A stretch of 64,000 bases of DNA from an uncultured Planctomycetales bacterium (GCA_903926465.1 CAIYJE010000188.1:1-64000); one strand, 5' to 3'. Counted from the stretch's first letter, positions 29,938 through 39,659 are shown. Notes: generated from the letters alone by a model not told the origin. A program made the numbers and translations.

Positions 29938-30018
29938 TTGAATACTCAATGATGATCCAAGATTACGCCCTTGCCAAGCCCACCCCGCCTGAGGGCTTGC
30001 CTGAGTATAGGGGGGGGG

Positions 30019-30729
30019 TCAGACAGTTGCCGACTTGCGGAAAAGTCGGGCACGGGTCAAGCCCAGGCCCACCAGACCGCCCCAAACCAGTACGGACATC
30101 GGCTCAGGTACTTGGTGAGGAGGGGTAGTGGTGGTCGTGGTCCCAGCGCCCGAGGTAGGCGTGGTAGTCGAGGCAACCACCGTGTCGCTCACCGGCAACT
30201 GGTTCAGGGTCAGCCCTGGCGTATTGGAGGCGATCTGGAGCCGAAACTGATCGCGAGTGGTTGGGTCCACGCTGACGGCAAAATTCAGGTTGCCGCCCGG
30301 CTGAAACCCACCGATCGGATTGCCATTCGAATCGAGGATGGACGAAAACGTGACGTTTCCGTTGGCATCCACGGTCTGGGCCTGCCCGAAGAGGAGCCGA
30401 AGAATCTGGGCGCCTGGCTTGTTACCCAGGGCAACCGAGAAATAGTTAGGGTCGAAACCGGTCGAGTTTGGCAACAGGGTCAGCGGGCTGCCTGTGACAT
30501 TGGCGCCGGTGGTAGGGTCGGTTGCAACCACGGGTGGTACAACGGAACCGGGCGAGAGCACGTTAAAATCAATCCGTGAAACAGTGCTGGGTCCCTGGTT
30601 GGACAGCTTGTAATTCAGCAGGGTGGTCGGCACGGACGAGGTCGAGGAAGCCTGTACGCTAGCGGCAGAGGCCAGCAGAAACAGGGTCGCGGCGGTCGAA
30701 AGGATGCGGGTATGCAAGCGGCACAGCAC
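30019..30729 (-). CDS. PEP-CTERM domain protein
   Basis: A 236-residue exported protein. It has a signal peptide (about residues 8-27, ending 'ASVQA') and a beta-rich Thr/Ser-rich body. A C-terminal sorting signal follows: the tripeptide PEP in VPEPMSVLV, then a membrane helix (VLVWGGLVGLGL) and a basic end (RARLFRKS). This is the PEP-CTERM signal processed by exosortase (EpsH/XrtA-type); no exosortase is in the window. The start is GTG 30729, set by AGGAGG at 30739-30744 with 9-base spacing, not the longer frame to 30756. A nine-G run (30010-30018) abuts the stop codon. Confidence 0.85.
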   Translation of the reverse strand: MLCRLHTRILSTAATLFLLASAASVQASSTSSVPTTLLNYKLSNQGPSTVSRIDFNVLSPGSVVPPVVATDPTTGANVTGSPLTLLPNSTGFDPNYFSVALGNKPGAQILRLLFGQAQTVDANGNVTFSSILDSNGNPIGGFQPGGNLNFAVSVDPTTRDQFRLQIASNTPGLTLNQLPVSDTVVASTTTPTSGAGTTTTTTPPHQVPEPMSVLVWGGLVGLGLTRARLFRKSATV

Positions 30730-31430
30730 GGCGAAATTCCTCCTGGTAGTTGCCAACCCAAGGCTGGCCCACGGGTCCCCGAAACGCGGTCTACCGCGAG
30801 ATCAAAGACCCGTTTCATCAACGAGTATCAAAGGGGGAGCGCTCGAGGTGCAGAGCCTGGCGATGTTCCTTGCAGAACGGTTGGCATCTTGCCGGTGGCT
30901 CAAAATTTGGTCAAGTGCAAGTTATCAGGTGCCGACAACCGGTTTCAACGTGCGAACCCCGGGCGCTTGCGACCCAGGAAGCCTTCCCGTCTTGATACCG
31001 GACCTGGTATGCCCGCAGACTGAAAGCAAGTCCAATCAATACCAGGCGTTACAGCGTCCACTAGAAGGCAAACGAACGTGGGCTGGCCGATCTCAGGGAC
31101 AACCTCAGTAAGAGCCGGCCAGGCCTTCCGTGCGCCGCTTTCAGGACCAGCAAAGGCACAATGGGGACTGGGCTCGGTCATGGAATTCCAGAAGCTGCCG
31201 GGCAAAATTCTAGTCGCGAACCCACCCGCGGATCGGCCAAGCCTACGAGAGACCACCGACTGCAGTGGTACGCGATTCGCCACAACCCTCTGACTGGACC
31301 AAACGAAGGACCGATTCTTGTTCCCCAGAACCGAGCCACGTGCCAAGCGAGAGCCAGAGATTACGCAGGTTTGAGGAAAAAGCCTCGAATAGATTGCACC
31401 CGTCCTGCGTCTACTAAATCCGGGGAGTTC
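30730..31430. other. Intergenic region between PEP-CTERM gene and sigma factor
   Basis: About 700 bases between divergent genes. It should hold promoters for both. The long plus-strand frame reading into the sigma-factor gene has no protein-like character before 31431. I see no strong hairpin or other feature. Confidence 0.4.
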
Positions 31431-32033
31431 ATGCTCGATCAGCAAACTGGCGTGATGACAACGCCCGATGAGGCACTGGTGGCACTGGCCTGCGGGGGTA
31501 ACCTCGCAGCCCGTGAGGAACTTTTCCGCCGCCATTTTGCGGTAGCCTACCGGGTTGCACATCGTTTGCTGGGCCATGAGCAAGACGCCCTCGATGCCCT
31601 GCAGGATGGATTCCTCAAGGCCGTTTCACACTTACCGGAGTTTGACGGACGAAGCGGATTCCGCACCTGGCTGCTACGGGTGGTCACCAACGCGGCGCTT
31701 GATGTGGGACGGCGAAGACGTCGAAGGGTGAGTGTCTCACTGGATCAGACCGGCCCAGCCTCCAGCGGCCCAACCGCCGACCAGCTTGAGGCTGCGGCAA
31801 CCGACCCCTCGGCCGGGCTGGAACGGAGCGACCTGAGGGCCCAGCTGGATCTGGCCCTCGACCAGTTGACCCCCAGTATCCGAGCCACCTTCGTACTGTT
31901 CGCCGAGGCTGAACTGAGTTACAAGGAAATTGCCGATTGCCAGAATGTGCCAATTGGTACCGTCATGAGCCGGATCCACTATGCTCGCCAAAAATTGCAA
32001 GCCAAACTCCGCGAACTGGACGTGATGACCTGA
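31431..32033 (+). CDS. ECF-type RNA polymerase sigma factor
   Basis: A 200-residue sigma-70-family factor. Region 2 is 'LFRRHFAVAYRVAHRLLGHE' through 'DALQDGFLKAV' and 'FRTWLLRVVTNAALDVGRR'. Region 4 is 'SYKEIADCQNVPIGTVMSRI' followed by the family's terminal helix. It directs RNA polymerase to a stress- or envelope-related regulon. ATG 31431 has GGGGAG close upstream (3 bases), so a slightly later ATG (31455) is possible. It is followed by its anti-sigma factor, the usual regulatory arrangement. Confidence 0.93.
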   Translation: MLDQQTGVMTTPDEALVALACGGNLAAREELFRRHFAVAYRVAHRLLGHEQDALDALQDGFLKAVSHLPEFDGRSGFRTWLLRVVTNAALDVGRRRRRRVSVSLDQTGPASSGPTADQLEAAATDPSAGLERSDLRAQLDLALDQLTPSIRATFVLFAEAELSYKEIADCQNVPIGTVMSRIHYARQKLQAKLRELDVMT

Positions 32034-32087
32034 TTCTTGATCCCGGTTCTGGCCAGGCCGGCAAAATGATTGTGAGGAGTTTTTCTC

Positions 32088-32717
32088 ATGCGTTGCCCTG
32101 AAGTCATGCAGGAACTTTCGGCGCCAGGAGCCAGGCCCAATGCCTCCCTGGCTCGGCATCTGGTTCATTGCCCCGCCTGCACCCGCTGGGCGGCCGAAGT
32201 TACTCGGCTCGATCAAATCTGGGACGAAACCCGGCCCACCACTCCGGATTCCGCTCAGTTCTCCCAGCTCTGGAACCAGGTTTGCCTGGCGACCGAGCCC
32301 ACAGCCCAAACGGTTGCCATGCCCGCCCCAGTCGCGGCAAGCCGATTGATGGCGAACATCGTCGATTCGCCCACCGTCACTGAACGCATACCGTTTCTGC
32401 CCCGAACCTGGCGGCACGGGCTTGAACTCGGCCTGGTTCTGACCGGCCTGGCCGCGGCAGCCCTGCTGTTCTTCGCTCTGATTCCGCCAAAGCCTGAGTA
32501 CCACTCCCCCAGCCCCGTACCTGAGGTTGTGGCGGAAGCGCCCGTGGCACTTGAGAATTACGAGAGTGAGCCAGGCCAAACGCTGTTTATCCAGATTTCT
32601 GGGGCCAACGTGATCGCCGAAAGTCGCCCTGCCACCGACGTTTCGGAAACCATCACGGTTGCCGCCGAACTCGATATCCTGAACTTCATGGAATCTCAGT
32701 CTCAAGGCGCCCTGTGA
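32088..32717 (+). CDS. Anti-sigma factor with zinc-binding (ZAS-like) motif
   Basis: A 209-residue protein. The N-terminus has HLVHCPACTRW (H-x3-C-x2-C), the zinc-binding anti-sigma domain core. A single membrane helix (about residues 113-131, 'GLVLTGLAAAALLFFALIP') separates a cytoplasmic domain from an extracytoplasmic Pro-rich C-terminus. It would hold the upstream sigma factor inactive at the membrane until a signal is received. It lies 54 bases after the sigma factor gene and overlaps the next gene by GTGA. Confidence 0.85.
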   Translation: MRCPEVMQELSAPGARPNASLARHLVHCPACTRWAAEVTRLDQIWDETRPTTPDSAQFSQLWNQVCLATEPTAQTVAMPAPVAASRLMANIVDSPTVTERIPFLPRTWRHGLELGLVLTGLAAAALLFFALIPPKPEYHSPSPVPEVVAEAPVALENYESEPGQTLFIQISGANVIAESRPATDVSETITVAAELDILNFMESQSQGAL

Positions 32718-33238
32718 ACGTCTCCCAAACCCAGACACCACTGAGCCTGTGGCCCACCCGCTCGGGATGCTCCCGAGTGGCCTGGCTCCCGACGGCGCTC
32801 GGACTGGTGATCATGCTGGGATCTGTCAGCCTGGCGGTTGCCCAGTTCGAGAACCCCGACAGTTCGCGGCAGGTGACCCTGTTTGGAATCCTGGCCACGC
32901 CGCAAGATAACAGCTTGGACCCAAAGCTCCAGCCGATTGGACCCCAGTTGCAACGGCTTTTTCCCAACCACGGGTTCAAGCTCCTGGGTGTGAACACCCA
33001 GCGCGTGGGAATGGGGCAATCTTTACCCGTCCAGCTCGGATCCAATTACACGGCCCAGGCACAACTGGTGAACCCACTCGATATTAACGGCAAGGCCCAG
33101 CTTCGTCTTCAGCTCGATCATGATGCCGTACTGGAGTTCGCAACCCTGGTCAACACACCGCTCAACCAGCTATTCTTCGTCGATAAGCGGTTCCCGGACG
33201 GCAGCCGACTGGTCCTGGGAATTGGCGTTCGGCCCTGA
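32714..33238 (+). CDS. Secreted protein of the sigma/anti-sigma operon
   Basis: A 174-residue protein with a signal peptide (hydrophobic core at about residues 26-41, cleavage near 'AVAQ'). The rest is rich in Gln/Leu with 'LFGILATPQDNSLDP' and a C-terminal beta-like region. GTG 32714 overlaps the anti-sigma stop, so it is translationally coupled. I do not recognise a family; the context suggests a periplasmic sensor or effector for the sigma system. Confidence 0.8.
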   Translation: MNVSQTQTPLSLWPTRSGCSRVAWLPTALGLVIMLGSVSLAVAQFENPDSSRQVTLFGILATPQDNSLDPKLQPIGPQLQRLFPNHGFKLLGVNTQRVGMGQSLPVQLGSNYTAQAQLVNPLDINGKAQLRLQLDHDAVLEFATLVNTPLNQLFFVDKRFPDGSRLVLGIGVRP

Positions 33239-33276
33239 GACCGGCCAATCTTGGCCCAATCACTTTCTCTAGGCGC

Positions 33277-33338
33277 AAAAAAGAACCGGCCGACCGTTTA
33301 TTCAGGGGACAAGCCCCCAAATAATCCGGTCGACCGGC
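33277..33338 (-). terminator. Minus-strand terminator with no minus-strand gene upstream
   Basis: CCGGCCGACCG (33286-33296) pairs with CGGTCGACCGG (33327-33337) with one mismatch, and a second GGGG/CCCC stem lies inside. On the minus strand this is followed by a run of six T (A-run at 33277-33282). No U-run follows on the plus strand. Its orientation therefore implies a minus-strand transcript starting to the right, where no gene is seen. Confidence 0.6.
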
Positions 33339-33341
33339 CTT

Positions 33342-34081
33342 GGAAACCGATGGCCCGTCTTGCACGGACTTGACAGTGCCTTTTCAAGCTCTGTCGTCGC
33401 GAGTCCCCTTCTCGCGTTCGGATTCCGGAGGAAAAGCGGGTCAGCCCGGAACGCGCCCTTGGCGAGCTACGATTTCGGCGGAACCTTCCTTGGTCCCGCC
33501 AACGTTACGTATCTCGCGGATCCATCCCTGGCCCAGCGAAGTCGTCCGTCTGACACCCTTCTCATCGGCGGGTATCCATCGGCGCTTGAGCCGTTCTCTT
33601 GGCTCACCTCCCCCCCGGGCCGTCTGATCGAGCGATTGCACCCTCTGGGAAAATGACGCAAGTCTAAGCGCAAAGCCGTACAAAGCCGGATCACCCCAGG
33701 CAAAACCAAGGATCGCTGAAAATCGGTTTCTGGTCCAAAATTCCAGCAACTCGATTCCCGAACGTCCAAACCGGCAGGGAGAGACCAACCTCACTCCAGT
33801 CATCTCGATGCAACGAACTCACACAGTCTGAATGTTTTCCCCAAGCTGCCAACTCAGCCAAGCCGATAAAATCTTCAGACCTGGTCAGGCTTATGCTCAT
33901 CAATGCGCTCGCGGGATCCGTGGATCCAGGCCGCGTTGACGAACCCAGGGCATTGGGCTATGGTTCGGCCGAATCCCGTTCTTTGAACATTGCCGTGTGC
34001 TGATCCCGTTCTGACCTTTGGAATGGCTCGGCCCATGGCTTCCGTCAGCTCTTGCCGAGCTCTCGGGCCCGTCGTCGTGCA
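33342..34081. other. Non-coding region with no recognised gene
   Basis: About 740 bases. Short frames on both strands (for example 33441-33803 minus and 33360-33656 plus) lack ribosome binding sites and protein-like composition. Given the minus-oriented terminator to the left, a small minus-strand RNA could be transcribed here; the promoter of the kdsD operon must also be here. Confidence 0.35.
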
Positions 34082-34093
34082 GGGAGGCACTCG

Positions 34094-35131
34094 ATGGCCA
34101 CGCTTGCCAGTTCCCCATTGATGACCGAGTCCGATACCGAAGCGCTTCGGTTTGTCCGGACCGTACTCCGGGTCGAGGCTGAGGCGTTGGAGCGGGTTCG
34201 TGAACGGCTGGATGGGGCCATTGTTCGGGTGGCCGAACTGGTCTTACACTGCAAGGGCAGCGTGATTGTGACCGGTATGGGCAAGGCCGGCCTGGTGGGG
34301 CAGAAGCTCGCCGCCACCCTGGCCTCCACCGGCACTCGCGCATTTCCCATGCACCCGGCGGAAGCCGTGCACGGCGACCTTGGTCGAATTCGCCACGGTG
34401 ATATTGTGCTCGCCTTGTCTCAAAGTGGCGAGACCGAGGAAGTGGTTCGCCTGATCCCCGCGCTCAGGCGTTTGGGTGCCACCTTGGTGGCCATCACGGA
34501 ACGACCAACCAGCCTGCTCGGTCGGCAGGCCGACCTCTCAATCATACTAGGACCGATCGAAGAAGCCTGCCCACTCGGGCTGGCCCCCTCGGCCAGCACC
34601 ACCGCGCTCATGGCCGTGGGTGATGCCCTGGCCCTGCTGGTGGCCCGGTTAAGGGACTTCCGGGCCGAAGACTTCGCCCTCTACCACCCGGCCGGTAGCC
34701 TCGGCCGCAAGCTAGCCCGGGTCGAAGATCTGATGCGAACCGGCAAGCACATTCGCCTGGCGCACCGTGACGAGTCGATTCGTGCGGTATTCGTTCGGCT
34801 GGGCGGGGCCCGGCGCCGAACCGGGGCCATCATGGTCATTGATGACGAGGAGCGACTTGTTGGGGTCTTCACCGATGCCGACCTTGCTCGGCTCTTTGAG
34901 AACCACCGCGAGAATCTTCTCGATGAACCGATCAGCAACGCTATGTCACGCGACCCGGTCAAGGTCGTAGTTGGCTGCGGAGTGGTTGAAGCCGTAGACG
35001 CTCTCAAGAGGCGTAAGATTAGCGAACTCCCGGTGGTTGATCGTGGTGGGCGGCCGGTTGGCCTGATCGATCTGACTGACCTCATCGGCTTGGTGCCCGC
35101 CGACGTGCTCGAGCATGAGGACGCCGCCTGA
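34094..35131 (+). CDS. kdsD: Arabinose-5-phosphate isomerase (KpsF/GutQ family)
   Basis: A 345-residue enzyme that converts ribulose-5-phosphate to arabinose-5-phosphate, the first step of Kdo synthesis. An SIS domain (about residues 35-170) carries 'SVIVTGMGKAGLVGQKLAAT' and 'LALSQSGETEEV'. Two CBS domains follow (about 205-270 and 280-335), as in KdsD. ATG 34094 has GGGAGG at 34082-34087, 6 bases upstream. Its stop overlaps the kdsC start (TGATG). Confidence 0.93.
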   Translation: MATLASSPLMTESDTEALRFVRTVLRVEAEALERVRERLDGAIVRVAELVLHCKGSVIVTGMGKAGLVGQKLAATLASTGTRAFPMHPAEAVHGDLGRIRHGDIVLALSQSGETEEVVRLIPALRRLGATLVAITERPTSLLGRQADLSIILGPIEEACPLGLAPSASTTALMAVGDALALLVARLRDFRAEDFALYHPAGSLGRKLARVEDLMRTGKHIRLAHRDESIRAVFVRLGGARRRTGAIMVIDDEERLVGVFTDADLARLFENHRENLLDEPISNAMSRDPVKVVVGCGVVEAVDALKRRKISELPVVDRGGRPVGLIDLTDLIGLVPADVLEHEDAA

Positions 35132-35778
35132 TGTCGCACCGACTCCACCAACTCGATCATCAAGAATTGGCCCAGCGGGCGCGGGAGATCCGCCTCCTGC
35201 TGCTGGACGTTGATGGGGTGCTGACCGATGGTCGCATCATCCTGAACGACCAGGGGGTCGAATCCAAACATTTCTCCGTGCGTGATGGCAGCGGAATCTC
35301 GTTCTGGAGACAGACCGGAAGACAAGTTGGCATCCTTTCCGGTCGGTCGGCACCGGTGGTTGACAGACGCGCCAACGAACTGGGAATCTCGCCGGTGGTG
35401 CAGGGGGCCAGCGACAAGCGGGCCGCCTTCATCCAGATCCTGCAGCAACTGGGTCTCCAGAAGCACCAAATCTGCTTCATGGGCGATGACCTGGCCGACC
35501 TCCCCGTGCTGTCCGCCGGTGTGGGACTGGCAGCCTGTCCGGTAGATGCGGCTCCGGAAGTGCTCACCCAGGCCAACCTGGTGACCACAGCCCGCGGAGG
35601 CCACGGGGCTGTTCGCGAACTGATTGAAACTTTGCTCAAGGCCGTGGGTGAGTGGGAGCCGATGGTCTCTGCCCTCCTGGGCCACCCTCAGAAGTCTGCC
35701 GCCTTCCCCATCCACCCTGAAGCCCAAATTGGGGAACGTGCGCAGTCACTGGTCACCCCCCAGGGCCTGGGAAAATGA
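35131..35778 (+). CDS. kdsC: 3-deoxy-D-manno-octulosonate 8-phosphate phosphatase (HAD superfamily)
   Basis: A 215-residue C0-type HAD phosphatase. Motif I is LLLDVDGVLTDGR (nucleophile Asp), motif III includes 'ASDKRAAFIQIL' and motif IV is GDDLADLP. It removes phosphate from Kdo-8-phosphate. The length is a little longer than the usual 180 residues through a C-terminal tail. It is translationally coupled to kdsD. Confidence 0.92.
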   Translation: MSHRLHQLDHQELAQRAREIRLLLLDVDGVLTDGRIILNDQGVESKHFSVRDGSGISFWRQTGRQVGILSGRSAPVVDRRANELGISPVVQGASDKRAAFIQILQQLGLQKHQICFMGDDLADLPVLSAGVGLAACPVDAAPEVLTQANLVTTARGGHGAVRELIETLLKAVGEWEPMVSALLGHPQKSAAFPIHPEAQIGERAQSLVTPQGLGK

Positions 35779-35867
35779 CCTGATACTGTTTTGAGTGAAA
35801 TGGATTGGCGAAGGGAACCGGACAAACCATCGGAGCCTGGACTCCGAGAGAAAGGTCAGTCGGAAAC

Positions 35868-38800
35868 GTGCTCAAAAAGCTCATGCGGATTGTGACAACG
35901 TGCGGATTCCTGGTAGCCGGCTATTTCGGCTATACCCAGGCCTTTGCGCTTTTGTCTCAGCATGTGGCCACGCCTCCGAACGTCCCCCGACTGCCGTATG
36001 ACCCGTCTCCCTCTCGGTCGGCCAAGGAAGCTAGCCAGCTCGCCCTGGATGCCTTCGGGCCAGGCCACTGGGCCTCCAAGGCCAAGATCCGGTTCTATGA
36101 GAGCGAACGCGGGTTCTGGATCTACGCCGATGATTACAAGCGGCGGGATAACGGCAAACGATACGATTTCGTCCCCTTCGCCCTGATCTGGCGCGACCGA
36201 AACGGCAAGGCCGTGAAAACGGTCACCAGCCGGGAAGCCACGGTCGTTTTCAACAACGCCCCAGACATGGTGCGCGGCAACAAGAACAGCGAACAGTCTC
36301 GCGTGGTTGAAGCCACGCTCACTGGAGACGTGCGCATTCGGGACGACAAGGGAACCCCCAGCCAGCTAGGCGACGACCTGACAATTGCCATTGACGACCT
36401 GCACTACGATGGCAAGCAAGACACGATTTCCAGCGAAAAACGCCTGGTCTTGGAAGAACGAGACACGCTGGCCACGGGTGAGGGACTGTCCATCGAGCTC
36501 CTGCCCGGCGAAAATACGTCCCAGGGAATGACCAACGGCTACAACGGGGCACGCACCATTCGCTTGCTCCGCGACGTGCGGATTGCCATCCAGGATGTGG
36601 GTCAGAGCGGCATTGTGCCTGGTGGCACGGCCGAGAAAGCTAGTCAGCGTAGGGAACCACGCCCTGGCGAAGTGACCTGCGATGGTGAGATGCGAATTGA
36701 CCTGCCTCTGGCCAAGCACCAGGCTGCCGTGGGTCCGCCCGCGCCGACCGCGCCCACCTTTGCCAATTTCGCCCGCAACGTGCGGGTGCGCCAGGGAGAC
36801 GCTCAGGCTCCCGAGCAGATTGACTGCGACCGGCTCCAGCTCACGCTCATACCCGCGCCCCGACCACAGGCCGCCACCGCCACTCCTGAATTCGTGGTCG
36901 CCTCGGCCGAAACCAGTCAGGCCAACGAAGTGCCCGTGCTTGCCGATCAGGCAACCACCGCCGCCTCAGCGACGGCAGAGACCGAACAGACTGGCCCTAA
37001 AGGGCCGGTTTCCAAAATGGTCCTGGACCGCGCCCGAGCCACCGGACATGCGGTCTGGCTGCAGTCCAAGGTCTACGGCCTGGTGGCTCGCGGTAACGAA
37101 CTGACCTACCACCGCGGTGACGCCGACGAGAACGACGTCACCTACTTCCGGGGCGATCGCGGGACCGAGACCCACCACAAGAACGCCGCGGATGGCACGG
37201 AAGACATCATCCAGACCGTGGATGTGACCATCCACAAGAACAAACAAGACCAGGGGAGCATGTCAGTGGTGGCGCGGGGGCCAGGCTGGCTGGAGACCCG
37301 GCGCATCTCTGACCAGGTCTTGCTCCGCTCTGGTAAGTGGAAAGAACAACTGGTGATCCAGCCAGTTGAAGGGGACCCCACCCGTCGATTGCTCACACTC
37401 GACGGCTCGCCTGAACTGGAAGACACCCTCCAGGGAACGCTGGACGCCACCCGCAAGATTGTCGCCACCCTGGTTTCCACCCCCAAACCCGAAGCCGAGA
37501 GCACCGCCGCCTCGCCCGCACCAGCCACCACAACTCCCAAAACAAGCGGCGCATTTCGGATTGAGCAGATGCAGGCCTGGGGAACAGTTCACCTGGTCTC
37601 AAACGGGCCAGTGCCCACCACCGAGACCGACTCTGGCCCGGCCGGTATTGGATCGGCCTCAAGGCGCACCATCACCGCTCGTGAATGGCTGGGCGTTGTG
37701 TTTGAGGCCCCACAAGGCCAAGGGACCACCACCAGCACAACGGTGGCCGCTAGTTCCAAAACACCTGAGACGCCTGAGAAACCGAAAACCGCGGCCACCG
37801 CAACTCCTAGCCAACCACCTGGCCCCACCGATCCTGCCATCAACGTGGAATCGGACCGGATCTGGGCCTGGCTGGCCAGCACACCCCCCACGACCAGCGA
37901 ATCCAGCAATCCCACCCCCAAGCCGGCTGAAACCGGCGCCGCTGATCCAGGAGAGACCGCCAAAGGTGGCAAGTGGGATCTCCGCGAGGTTCGACTTCGC
38001 GGCCGCGTACTGGTTCACCAAGATGCCCCACCCGGGAAGTCCCGGGGCATGGACGTGGAAGGCGAAAGTATCGACGTCCTGAATCTGGGCACCAAGCTCT
38101 ACGAAGTGCGAGCCTACGGCACCCCAGCCCGGGTGGCCCGCGCCACCACCGACGAATTCCTGATCGAGGGACCCGTGATCGGGCTCGATCAGCTCCGTAA
38201 CACCGCCTGCGTGATTGGTGCCGGCAAGCTGGTCCAAAACAATGTGGGAACCGGGGTCCTGGGAAATGCGATGACCGATCCCGGGGTGGTTCCCACCGCG
38301 TTCCAGGCCGATGCCGAGAACGGTGCCCAGGTCCAGAAACCTGGGTCAGCATCTCGCGGCCCGCTGAGCATCGCCTGGGGCCGAGATGCCAACGGCCAAC
38401 CCCTACTGAACGCCGATGGGGCACCCGCCGAATCCTGGATGAAGTTCTACGGCAAGCCGACTTCGGACCGGGGCGGAACCGAGCCAGCCCGCGTCCAGTT
38501 CCACAACGGTGTTCGCGCCTGGACGCGAGAGTCTGTGCTTCGCTCACGCGAAATGTGGGCCTACTTCGATGGCCCAATTGACTTCTCCAAGTCGACCAAG
38601 CTCGCTCGCACGGCCGCTCCGAACGCTGGGCAGCCTGCCGCCGCCGATGGCACGCCCCCCACTCAGATCTCACGCGTGGTTTGCGACGGCGGCGCCGATG
38701 TGGAAACCCGCAAGTTCAATGATCTTGGCGTGCTGACCGAGAAGCGCCACATTGTTGGCGAACGCTTGGTCTACGAACGAAACAACAACCGTTTCCATGT

Positions 38801-39659
38801 CGATTCCGCTGGAATGGTTGAACTCTGGGATATCAACAAAAAGAACAAGCAGGCTGGCGATAACCCCAGGCGTCCTGATGTCCCCATGGCATCGCCTGGT
38901 CGCCCCCGGATTCGCCCCGTCAAAGACAACCAGCGCAGGCAGGGCATGATTCGACCCGCCGCCGGCCGTACCCGCCTGGTGTCCGATTCCAGCCAGGCGC
39001 CCGTGGGTGCCCTGCGGCTGACACGGATCTGGTTTGAAGATCAGATGGTTGGCCAGGTGGATACCACACGCAAGGGCAGCAAGCGGTACCCAGGGCAGGC
39101 GGAGTTCTTTGGTAACGTGCGGGTAATCTCGGCCGAAGTGCCTGATGAAAACACCACGCTCGACCCCGATAGCCCACCCATCGACTACATCTACACCGTT
39201 TCCGAAACCCTGCGCGTGATCAGCGAACCGCCCCTCCCTGGCACACCTCAAGACGCCCCCGATCGGATCCTGGTGCAGTCTTGGCACGATGTGTACGGCC
39301 TCACGGGTCGCCAAGGCCGGAACACCTCAATTTATACCACCGACCATGTGGACTATAACTCCGAGACCGGCGTCTCGTTCGTCTACGGTGGCGAGTCCGG
39401 CGTTCGGATTGTCGATCAGGCTGGGGCCGGCAAGCAGGCCAGCTACGGCGGCGGTTCGGTGGTCATGTACAACCATCTCACGGGCGAACACCACATCAGT
39501 GACGTCAAGGGGCTCCAACTCGTGGATCCCAACTCCGGCTTACGGACCGGGATTCCCCCCACGCCTCCAGAAACCAAAAAGCCCAAACCCAAGCGAACTC
39601 TGCCTCGGATTGGACCAGGCGACAAGGAACGCCGCGGCTTCAACGGCGGGACTCGCTAA
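35868..39659 (+). CDS. Very large LptC/OstA-like envelope protein
   Basis: A protein of about 1263 residues with an N-terminal membrane anchor (about residues 6-28). Repeated OstA/LptC-type segments describe 'A..V.F.NAPDMVRG' with 'VEATLTGDVRIRDDKG', later 'IEQMQAWGTVHLV', 'LREVRLRGRVLVHQD' and 'PGQAEFFGNVRVIS'. Long Pro/Thr/Ala-rich linkers lie between them. LptC itself is about 190 residues. The context behind kdsD-kdsC points to lipopolysaccharide transport. It is probably a planctomycete form of the Lpt periplasmic bridge, but the similarity is to short segments and is moderate. GTG 35868 is chosen; TTG 35805 and ATG 35883 are alternatives. Confidence 0.8.
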   Translation: MLKKLMRIVTTCGFLVAGYFGYTQAFALLSQHVATPPNVPRLPYDPSPSRSAKEASQLALDAFGPGHWASKAKIRFYESERGFWIYADDYKRRDNGKRYDFVPFALIWRDRNGKAVKTVTSREATVVFNNAPDMVRGNKNSEQSRVVEATLTGDVRIRDDKGTPSQLGDDLTIAIDDLHYDGKQDTISSEKRLVLEERDTLATGEGLSIELLPGENTSQGMTNGYNGARTIRLLRDVRIAIQDVGQSGIVPGGTAEKASQRREPRPGEVTCDGEMRIDLPLAKHQAAVGPPAPTAPTFANFARNVRVRQGDAQAPEQIDCDRLQLTLIPAPRPQAATATPEFVVASAETSQANEVPVLADQATTAASATAETEQTGPKGPVSKMVLDRARATGHAVWLQSKVYGLVARGNELTYHRGDADENDVTYFRGDRGTETHHKNAADGTEDIIQTVDVTIHKNKQDQGSMSVVARGPGWLETRRISDQVLLRSGKWKEQLVIQPVEGDPTRRLLTLDGSPELEDTLQGTLDATRKIVATLVSTPKPEAESTAASPAPATTTPKTSGAFRIEQMQAWGTVHLVSNGPVPTTETDSGPAGIGSASRRTITAREWLGVVFEAPQGQGTTTSTTVAASSKTPETPEKPKTAATATPSQPPGPTDPAINVESDRIWAWLASTPPTTSESSNPTPKPAETGAADPGETAKGGKWDLREVRLRGRVLVHQDAPPGKSRGMDVEGESIDVLNLGTKLYEVRAYGTPARVARATTDEFLIEGPVIGLDQLRNTACVIGAGKLVQNNVGTGVLGNAMTDPGVVPTAFQADAENGAQVQKPGSASRGPLSIAWGRDANGQPLLNADGAPAESWMKFYGKPTSDRGGTEPARVQFHNGVRAWTRESVLRSREMWAYFDGPIDFSKSTKLARTAAPNAGQPAAADGTPPTQISRVVCDGGADVETRKFNDLGVLTEKRHIVGERLVYERNNNRFHVDSAGMVELWDINKKNKQAGDNPRRPDVPMASPGRPRIRPVKDNQRRQGMIRPAAGRTRLVSDSSQAPVGALRLTRIWFEDQMVGQVDTTRKGSKRYPGQAEFFGNVRVISAEVPDENTTLDPDSPPIDYIYTVSETLRVISEPPLPGTPQDAPDRILVQSWHDVYGLTGRQGRNTSIYTTDHVDYNSETGVSFVYGGESGVRIVDQAGAGKQASYGGGSVVMYNHLTGEHHISDVKGLQLVDPNSGLRTGIPPTPPETKKPKPKRTLPRIGPGDKERRGFNGGTR

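Noticed and set aside
30010-30018. Nine-G run beside the PEP-CTERM stop codon, considered as a phase-variation tract
   Set aside because: It lies outside the coding region after the stop, so slippage would not change the protein. It may simply be a sequencing-sensitive homopolymer.
31737-32741. A 334-codon minus-strand frame
   Set aside because: It is antisense to the sigma and anti-sigma genes, which have clear motifs.
33360-33656. Possible small plus-strand protein of 98 residues
   Set aside because: No ribosome binding site, no homology I recognise, and it lies next to a minus-oriented terminator.
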